A program made the translations under genes and the position numbers. Shown piece after piece: positions 7,020 to 11,599 of a DNA stretch of 11,599 nucleotides. Position 1 is the first letter of the stretch. Every line of letters starts with the position of its first letter. Source of the stretch: an uncultured Bacteroidales bacterium (lineage in GTDB: Bacteria > Bacteroidota > Bacteroidia > Bacteroidales > F082); contig CAMKAR010000034.1 of assembly GCA_946410535.1 (NCBI GenBank), positions 1 to 11,599 on the forward strand. Direction: 5' to 3'. The notes under the pieces are model-generated. The model was not told where the DNA came from, searched no databases, and was given only the letters and a program-made list of their open reading frames with translations.

Positions 7020-7856
7020 ATGAAGAACGGAAAAGTGATATTGATTACGGGTGCCAGCAGTGGCATCGGCTTTGATGCCGCCGAAACGTTGGCTCGGCAG
7101 GGTCATCGCGTGTATGCTGCGGCACGGAGAGTGGAAAAGATGGAGCCGCTGAAAGCCTTTGGCGCACAAGTCGTCAAGATGGACGTCACCGACGAGGTGT
7201 CGATGCAACGTGGCGTTGAAGCTGTCATTGAAGCCGAGGGGCGTATTGATGTGTTGGTCAACAATGCGGGCTATGGCTTTTTTGGCGCCATCGAGACCGT
7301 ACCCATGGAAGAGGCACGCCGTCAATTGGAAGTCAATGTGTTCGGCCTGGCACGGCTGACGCAATTGGTGCTGCCTCACATGCGAAAGCAGGGAAGTGGC
7401 CGCATCATCAACACCTCGTCCATTGCGGGCAAGATGGTGTTTTACATGGGCGGTTGGTACAACGTGACCAAATACTCGGTGGAGGCCTTCAGCGACGCCT
7501 TGCGCATGGAGATGAACCCCTTCGGCATCGACGTGGTGATGATTGAGCCGGGCGCCATCAAGACCGACTGGGGCATCATTGCGGCCAAGCACCTGAAAGA
7601 ATCGTCGGCGGGTACGGCCTACGAAACGGCTGGTACGCAATGGGCACACAACATGGATTGGTTCTACAGGACAAATATGCTTTCGTCGCCCAATGTCATC
7701 GCCAAAGCCATCTGCAAGGCCGTCAACAGCCGTCATCCCAGAGCGCGTTATTGCCGTGGGCGTTTTTCAGTCATCGGTAGGCTCGGCCATGCCGTCATGC
7801 CCGCCCGCTGGTGGGATGCCATCATGCGGCAGGGAGGGAAGATAAAAGTGAAATAG
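7020..7856 (+). CDS. SDR-family NAD(P)-dependent oxidoreductase
   Basis: This is a classical short-chain dehydrogenase/reductase of 278 residues, a soluble enzyme that oxidises or reduces an alcohol/carbonyl pair on an unidentified substrate. The Rossmann fold begins at once with the nucleotide-binding TGASSGIG (10-17). Further signatures are the acidic DVT at 55-57, NNAG (81-84), the structural Asn106 in NVFG, the catalytic Ser around 133-134, the YNVTK pair Tyr147/Lys151, and EPGAIKTDW (176-184). Two arginines after the second strand (Arg36, Arg37) suggest a preference for NADP(H). The tail after about residue 200 is longer than in minimal SDRs, as in retinol-dehydrogenase-like or 17-beta-hydroxysteroid-like members. 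I chose the ATG at 7020 rather than 6990 because the SDR fold starts here and a -7 element lies between the two. The gene is divergent from the lipid operon and ends 11 nt from the convergent phzF-like gene. Confidence 0.9.
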   Translation: MKNGKVILITGASSGIGFDAAETLARQGHRVYAAARRVEKMEPLKAFGAQVVKMDVTDEVSMQRGVEAVIEAEGRIDVLVNNAGYGFFGAIETVPMEEARRQLEVNVFGLARLTQLVLPHMRKQGSGRIINTSSIAGKMVFYMGGWYNVTKYSVEAFSDALRMEMNPFGIDVVMIEPGAIKTDWGIIAAKHLKESSAGTAYETAGTQWAHNMDWFYRTNMLSSPNVIAKAICKAVNSRHPRARYCRGRFSVIGRLGHAVMPARWWDAIMRQGGKIKVK

Positions 7857-7867
7857 TCGCAATCCGG

Positions 7868-8704
7868 TCAGACCAGCAGATTACCTTCAGCCACAATGGC
7901 CGCCGTGCCGCCAACGAAGATGTTGCCATCGGCTTGAATCCTCGTGGCGACCACTGAAGGCCGACCCATGGCTTCGCCTTGGAGGAAGGCGCATTCCGCC
8001 TCTTGGCCTAAGCATCCGTTTTGCTGCAAATAATAGGTCAAGGCCGCGTTGGCGGTGCCTGTGGCCGACTCCTCGGGCACACCGTAAAGCGGGCCGAAAT
8101 CGCGGACGTGTGCAGTGTAGCCGTCGTTGCCGAAAGCGAAAACGTGAAAGCTGACAGCGTTGTAGCGTCTTGTTATCTCGGTGATGGCCTCCATGTCGGG
8201 TTTCATGGCTTGCAAGGTGGCTATATTGTTGACTTGAATCATGAAATCTGGCAAGCCTGTATAAGTGATTTGCACTGGCAAGGTGGGTGTGTATCCATTG
8301 ATGCCCAATGCTTTATAGATTTCATCAATATCTTCTACGGTTTCCACGATGCGGGGCTGGGCCATTTGCATCATCACCCGCTCGCCAGTCTCGATTACGA
8401 GGTCGCCGGCCAAGGTGTGGCAGAGGCAACGGCCCGAAGCCAAACCCTTGCGATGCAACAGGGAAAAAGAGGCGATGGTGGCGTGGCCGCAAAGTTCTAC
8501 TTCGGCCTTGGGGGTGAAATAGCGGATGGTGAACTCCGTGGCAGAATGCCTGCGGATGAATGCCGTTTCGGAATAACGCAGCTCAGCCGCGACTTTCAGC
8601 ATGAGGTCGTCGGTAGGGTAGGTGTCGCCATCAAGGAGTGCCACGCCTGCCGGATTGCCTCCAAAGAGTTGGTCAGTGAAGGCATCAACAATATAGTATC
8701 TCAT
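7868..8704 (-). CDS. PhzF-family isomerase/epimerase
   Basis: PhzF-like proteins have a diaminopimelate-epimerase fold and isomerise or epimerise small metabolites by proton transfer; most members outside phenazine clusters have no known substrate. The product has 278 residues, standard for the family. Signatures seen are the starting strand YYIVDAFTDQLFGGNPAGV (3-21), SETAF (45-49) whose Glu46 corresponds to the catalytic Glu45 of PhzF, YFTPKAEVELCGHATIAS (62-79) with the GHA turn, and EESATGTANAAL (211-222) near the second half-site. No phenazine genes are present, so phenazine synthesis is not indicated. The start codon sits in an ATGA overlap with the stop of the upstream thioesterase gene, so the two are very likely co-translated. 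No terminator is visible in the 11-nt gap to the convergent SDR gene. Confidence 0.92.
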   Translation of the reverse strand: MRYYIVDAFTDQLFGGNPAGVALLDGDTYPTDDLMLKVAAELRYSETAFIRRHSATEFTIRYFTPKAEVELCGHATIASFSLLHRKGLASGRCLCHTLAGDLVIETGERVMMQMAQPRIVETVEDIDEIYKALGINGYTPTLPVQITYTGLPDFMIQVNNIATLQAMKPDMEAITEITRRYNAVSFHVFAFGNDGYTAHVRDFGPLYGVPEESATGTANAALTYYLQQNGCLGQEAECAFLQGEAMGRPSVVATRIQADGNIFVGGTAAIVAEGNLLV

Positions 8705-9129
8705 TGTTTTCCAGTTTGTTGGTTGTTTGTTTCATTTTGGGCACAAATAGCTGCATAAAGACCTGGCAAGCGTTTCGAGATGGCCACGATGTGCCCGTTT
8801 TCGGTAAAGCAATGTAGGCTCTTGCCGGTGCAAACGACTTTATCGTCATGGCACATCTCATACAAGAATTCAAACTTCACTTCGGAAAACTTGCCGATGC
8901 AGACGTTCACGTCAATGATGTCCTTGAAGGTGGTGGGGTGCTTGTAGTTGCATTCGATGGAGATGACGGGCGAGACAACACCTTCGGCCTCAATCTTGTC
9001 GAAGCCGTAGCCCAATTGGTCGAGATAGTCGACGCGGGCTTCCTCCATGATGCGCACATAGTTAGAATGGTGCGTGATGCCCATGCGGTCGCATTCGTAA
9101 TATTTCACTTCGTGATGGTAGGTGTTCAT
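8701..9129 (-). CDS. 4HBT-type (hot-dog fold) acyl-CoA thioesterase
   Basis: This is a 142-residue protein of the 4-hydroxybenzoyl-CoA thioesterase/YbgC family, which hydrolyses acyl-CoA or acyl-ACP thioesters in the cytoplasm. It begins with the characteristic strand and helix: YYECDRMGITHHSNY (10-24), where Asp14 matches the catalytic acid, followed by RIMEEARVDYLDQLG (26-40), the long hot-dog helix. The rest, with VVSPVISIECNYKHP and FKDIIDVNVCIGKFSE, fits the family's beta sheet. An upstream in-frame ATG at 9198 would add 23 residues and reach to the end of ccsBA. I prefer 9129 because the extension lies upstream of a -7 element and family similarity starts at the second Met. The gene overlaps phzF by ATGA. 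Substrate chain length cannot be told. Confidence 0.88.
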   Translation of the reverse strand: MNTYHHEVKYYECDRMGITHHSNYVRIMEEARVDYLDQLGYGFDKIEAEGVVSPVISIECNYKHPTTFKDIIDVNVCIGKFSEVKFEFLYEMCHDDKVVCTGKSLHCFTENGHIVAISKRLPGLYAAICAQNETNNQQTGKQ

Positions 9130-9147
9130 TTCGCTTGAAAATTTCGG

Positions 9148-9155
9148 CAAAAATA
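9148..9155 (-). promoter_or_regulatory. Candidate -7 element for the thioesterase-phzF pair
   Basis: Read on the minus strand this is TATTTTTG, a full match to TAnnTTTG. Transcription would begin near 9141, about 12 nt before the ATG at 9129, supporting that start over the one at 9198. No clear -33 TTTG is visible. It lies in the 65-nt gap between ccsBA and the thioesterase gene, so the pair may be transcribed separately from ccsBA. Confidence 0.4.
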
Positions 9156-9194
9156 CATACAATTTGGCTAAGATTGATGTCGGCCTTGATAATT

Positions 9195-11453
9195 TCAATT
9201 GTAGGCGTGGATACCTCCCAAAATCAGGTTGACGCCAAAATAGGTGATGATGACGCTCAAGAAAGCGAGGATGCTATAAATGTGGAAGAACATCGGCTTG
9301 CGGAACGAGAGCAGCACGTTGTGGAACAGCGGCATGGCATATATTAATAAGGTGATGAGCGCCCAAACCTCTTTCGGGTCCCACGACCAGTAATTGCCCC
9401 ACGAGATGTTGGCCCACACCGCACCGATGAAGATGCCGGCGGCGAGCAAGGCCACGGCAGGATAGAGCATGATGCGGCTGATGGTTTGCAGGCGTTCGAG
9501 ATAGGAGATGTTGGTCGGCTGAGTGAGACGCACGACGACTGCGCTGATGCCATTGAGCATGACGAAAAACAGCAGGGCGTAGGCAATCATGATGACGGTG
9601 ACGTGCAGGCTGAGCAGCGGCGACGAAAGCACGGGCATCAAGTGGGTGACAGGCGGATTGGCACCGCCCATCATCTGTACCAACAGCACAAAACCGCTCG
9701 TCAGCAAGCCTGCAGGCAAGGCCATTTCGTATTTGCGGACTGTGCAGAGTGTGATGACGCAGATGGCCAAGGCCATCAGGTTCATCGAGTCGAAGCTGCC
9801 CGCCATGGGGACATGGCCGCCTGCAATCCAACGCAGGATAAATAGCAGAGCCAGGAAGATGCAAAGCCCTGTCATCCAAGCCAATCCTGCGATGCGAACA
9901 GGTTTGTAGAGTGGCTTTTTCTTGCCCAAGCAAACCATCGCGCAGGCGAAGCAAACCAACCCCAGGGTGATGCTCACCATGGCGAGCCATTTGCCGGTGC
10001 TGAGGCGGTTGTAGAGGCGCTCGGAGCCATATTGCGTCGGTGTGGGGACGGTGCCGTTGGCATTCTTTTCTTGGTAGACCTTGGTCTTCTCAAACACTTC
10101 GTCCAGGGCCTTGAAGTCCTTTTTCACCACATATTCCTGGCAGAGGCTGAGTTGCTTTCGGATGAAGAGGTATTCGTCTTCGGGGATGTCGAGGGGCAGC
10201 TTGTCGCTTTGCGAGTACCAACTGACGTTTTGGGTGCTGTCGGCGTGGGGGAAGATCTTCAGCAGCCGCCCGTTGTTGAGCATGGTGATGAGTTGGTATT
10301 TCTCGTCGGCGGCGCTGAATTTTTTGCGTTTCGGGTCGCCCATCGGCAACGTCTTGATGGTGTCGGTGAGCTTGTTGTCGCCCGTCGGGGTGAGGAAGTC
10401 GGTCATGCGGGCGTATTTCCCCTCGATGCCGAGTTGCTGCTGCACGAAGCCACCCTTGATTTTCATCATGGGTTCGTCTTTCCAGTCGTCGAAATAGAAA
10501 AGCCAGCCGCTGAATACCTGTTCGGGGGTGAGGCCGTGGTAACGTGCGTTGCCGCAGAGCTTGGTGGTGAAGTCCTTGGCCAAGGTCTGCAAGGGGCACA
10601 CGCGGCCTTTGTACATCACGTACATCTGGCCCATCTTGTCGGCGCTTTCTTTGGGCAGGGTGCGCGGCGCGTTGGCAGCGAAAGATGAGGCCGTGCCACC
10701 GAAGGTCAGCAAGACCAACAGGATGGCCGCTTTGCCTGAAGCCTTTTTCAATAACATGCGGAACTCGCCGTTTTTGTCGACAAAGGCGAGGATGATGGCC
10801 ACCAAAAGCAGGATGTAGCCGATATAGGTTACAGCGATGCCCCAAGGGTCGTGGGCGACGCTGAGGACGGAGTTGCCCTCGTCGTCGTAGTCGCTTTGGT
10901 AGAATCGGTAGCCTTTGTGTTTCAGGATGTTGTTCATTGAGATTTTGGCATCTTCTGTTGCGCCACCGTCGTCGACTCGGAGATAGCTCACGAAGTCCAT
11001 GGGCGAGCGGGTGCCGGGGTAGGTCTCAATCTCGAAGCGGTCGAGGGTGAGGCTGAAGGGCAGGGTGTGTTCCTTGCTGTTGCCGTGCTTTTCGACGGTG
11101 AATTGATTGGTCGCCACTTCGGGTTTGAGGGTCATTTCGCCGTGCTGTCCCGTGAGCATGGTGAGCAGGGCGCCGAGCAGGATGCAGGCCACGGCGAGGA
11201 ACAGGGTGATCCCCGTTAAGGTCGTTGAGCCTGTCGAAACGCCGTCTTGGGATTGTGGAAGATGCTTTCGGTTAAACGTAATAATCGCTGCGATGATGCC
11301 GAAGCCTGCCCAAAGCGCGATGAACCACCAGGCGCTATAGATATGCGTCAAGGCATATTCGTTGCCGTGCAGTTTTTCGACGACCGTTCCGGCGGCGAGG
11401 GTCACAATGAGGATGATCATCAGTATGGAAGTGAGATGTCGGAAATTTTTCAT
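9195..11453 (-). CDS. ccsBA: CcsBA (fused ResB-CcsA) cytochrome c haem lyase
   Basis: CcsBA exports haem and attaches it to CXXCH motifs of c-type cytochromes at the outer face of the inner membrane (System II). This 752-residue protein has a ResB-like N-terminus with helices near 7-25, 40-59, 81-100 and 203-224, including GYRFYQSDYD (181-190) and HDPWGIAVTYIGYILL (201-216). A hydrophobic segment at 240-259 precedes a long extracytoplasmic stretch (about 260-487) of the Bacteroidota type, with two Cys at 286 and 300. The CcsA part (488-752) has about eight helices. Its WWD haem-binding motif is WANISWGNYWSWDPKEVWAL (680-699). His617 in the LLSLHVTV segment and His749 in the C-terminal FGVNLILGGIHAYN are the expected axial histidines flanking it, with His547, His604 and His711 also in conserved-looking positions. 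It appears full length. It begins 51 nt from a strong terminator and therefore probably starts its own transcript. Its client cytochromes are not in the window. Confidence 0.93.
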   Translation of the reverse strand: MKNFRHLTSILMIILIVTLAAGTVVEKLHGNEYALTHIYSAWWFIALWAGFGIIAAIITFNRKHLPQSQDGVSTGSTTLTGITLFLAVACILLGALLTMLTGQHGEMTLKPEVATNQFTVEKHGNSKEHTLPFSLTLDRFEIETYPGTRSPMDFVSYLRVDDGGATEDAKISMNNILKHKGYRFYQSDYDDEGNSVLSVAHDPWGIAVTYIGYILLLVAIILAFVDKNGEFRMLLKKASGKAAILLVLLTFGGTASSFAANAPRTLPKESADKMGQMYVMYKGRVCPLQTLAKDFTTKLCGNARYHGLTPEQVFSGWLFYFDDWKDEPMMKIKGGFVQQQLGIEGKYARMTDFLTPTGDNKLTDTIKTLPMGDPKRKKFSAADEKYQLITMLNNGRLLKIFPHADSTQNVSWYSQSDKLPLDIPEDEYLFIRKQLSLCQEYVVKKDFKALDEVFEKTKVYQEKNANGTVPTPTQYGSERLYNRLSTGKWLAMVSITLGLVCFACAMVCLGKKKPLYKPVRIAGLAWMTGLCIFLALLFILRWIAGGHVPMAGSFDSMNLMALAICVITLCTVRKYEMALPAGLLTSGFVLLVQMMGGANPPVTHLMPVLSSPLLSLHVTVIMIAYALLFFVMLNGISAVVVRLTQPTNISYLERLQTISRIMLYPAVALLAAGIFIGAVWANISWGNYWSWDPKEVWALITLLIYAMPLFHNVLLSFRKPMFFHIYSILAFLSVIITYFGVNLILGGIHAYN
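11214..11242. repeat. Possible dispersed-repeat sequence inside ccsBA
   Basis: On the minus strand this stretch reads GTTTCGACAGGCTCAACGAC with a short CGTT/AACG stem. I remember near-identical sequences as dispersed intergenic repeats in several bacterial phyla; this was not searched. Here it is read in frame as GVSTGSTTLTG (residues 71-81), a low-conservation loop before the third membrane helix. Codon coincidence is possible: the plsX gene encodes a similar STGST by a similar string. Confidence 0.35.
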
Positions 11454-11481
11454 TGTTTTTGCGGTTTGCGGAATTAGGCTG

Positions 11482-11489
11482 CAAATATG
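11482..11489 (-). promoter_or_regulatory. Candidate -7 element for ccsBA
   Basis: On the minus strand it reads CATATTTG, one base off TAnnTTTG. A TTTG 17 nt upstream (plus positions 11507-11510) lies in the arm of the terminator palindrome. Transcription would begin near 11475 and leave a leader of about 22 nt. The match is imperfect and spacing slightly short. Confidence 0.3.
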
Positions 11490-11503
11490 CGAATTTTACA
11501 CAA

Positions 11504-11537
11504 ATGCAAAAATCCCCGAATTCGGGGATTTTTGCAT
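11504..11537. terminator. Perfect palindromic bidirectional intrinsic terminator
   Basis: A perfect 34-bp palindrome with 17-nt arms centred between 11520 and 11521. The GC core CCCCGAATTCGGGG is flanked by an A-tract on one side and a T-tract on the other, so transcripts from either strand would form a stem followed by U residues. Given the direction of ccsBA, it most likely ends a minus-strand gene whose coding region lies to the right of the window and insulates ccsBA from it. Confidence 0.85.
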
Positions 11538-11599
11538 GGTTTATTCATTATTATTGAGGGTCGGTTTGTAGGGTTGTCACATGTCTATCGAATCACGAT
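11538..11599. other. Short unassigned edge sequence
   Basis: No gene can be assigned here. On the minus strand every frame meets a stop within 23 nt of the edge, at 11593, 11585 or 11577, so at most the last few codons of an upstream gene could be present. On the plus strand an ATG at 11581 (MSIESR) stays open to the edge, but six codons are not evidence of a gene. Confidence 0.4.

Noticed and set aside
7868..8704. Evidence for a phenazine or other secondary-metabolite cluster because of the PhzF-like gene
   Set aside because: No other phenazine or biosynthetic-cluster genes are present, and PhzF-family proteins are common outside such clusters.
9130..9198. 23-residue N-terminal extension of the thioesterase from an ATG at 9198
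   Set aside because: It starts upstream of the only good -7 element and overlaps the end of ccsBA; the hot-dog domain begins at the next Met.

Overview
The window looks like chromosomal DNA of a member of the Bacteroidota, most likely order Bacteroidales. Three things point that way. The start sites that can be judged are preceded by TAnnTTTG-type -7 elements rather than E. coli-like promoters and Shine-Dalgarno sites. Cytochrome c maturation uses a fused ResB-CcsA protein of the Bacteroidota type. One gene belongs to a YghO-like family that I associate with this phylum. Base composition is moderately GC-rich. No RNA gene, IS element, CRISPR array or phage gene is visible, and genes fill almost the whole window.

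Left part, 1-6836, minus strand: one tightly packed operon, read from right to left. It starts with an MMPL/RND-type lipid transporter, followed by the kinase subunit of a fatty acid kinase (FakA), a DegV/FakB fatty-acid-binding protein, a YghO-like GNAT protein of unknown function, and the 5' two thirds of a PlsX acyl-phosphate synthase that runs off the left edge. Three of the four junctions are overlaps of 4 to 14 nt. The fourth, fakB to GNAT, is a 76-nt gap holding a hairpin that resembles a dispersed intergenic repeat. FakA and FakB together make acyl-phosphate from free fatty acids, and PlsX interconverts acyl-ACP and acyl-phosphate. The operon therefore reads as a fatty-acid salvage or lipid-remodelling unit with its own membrane transporter and one uncharacterised enzyme. 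This is the most interesting part of the window.

Middle, 6837-7019: a divergent intergenic region with a Bacteroidota-type -7 element facing each way and a T-rich inverted repeat between them. On the plus strand follows a short-chain dehydrogenase/reductase (7020-7856). It converges with a two-gene minus-strand unit: a 4HBT acyl-CoA thioesterase (8701-9129) coupled by an ATGA overlap to a PhzF-family isomerase/epimerase (7868-8704).

Right part, 9195-11453, minus strand: ccsBA, the haem-handling cytochrome c synthase, with a perfect 34-bp palindromic terminator upstream of it. That terminator probably ends a minus-strand gene lying beyond the right edge. A short stretch of ccsBA encoding a loop between two membrane helices matches a sequence I remember as a widespread dispersed repeat.
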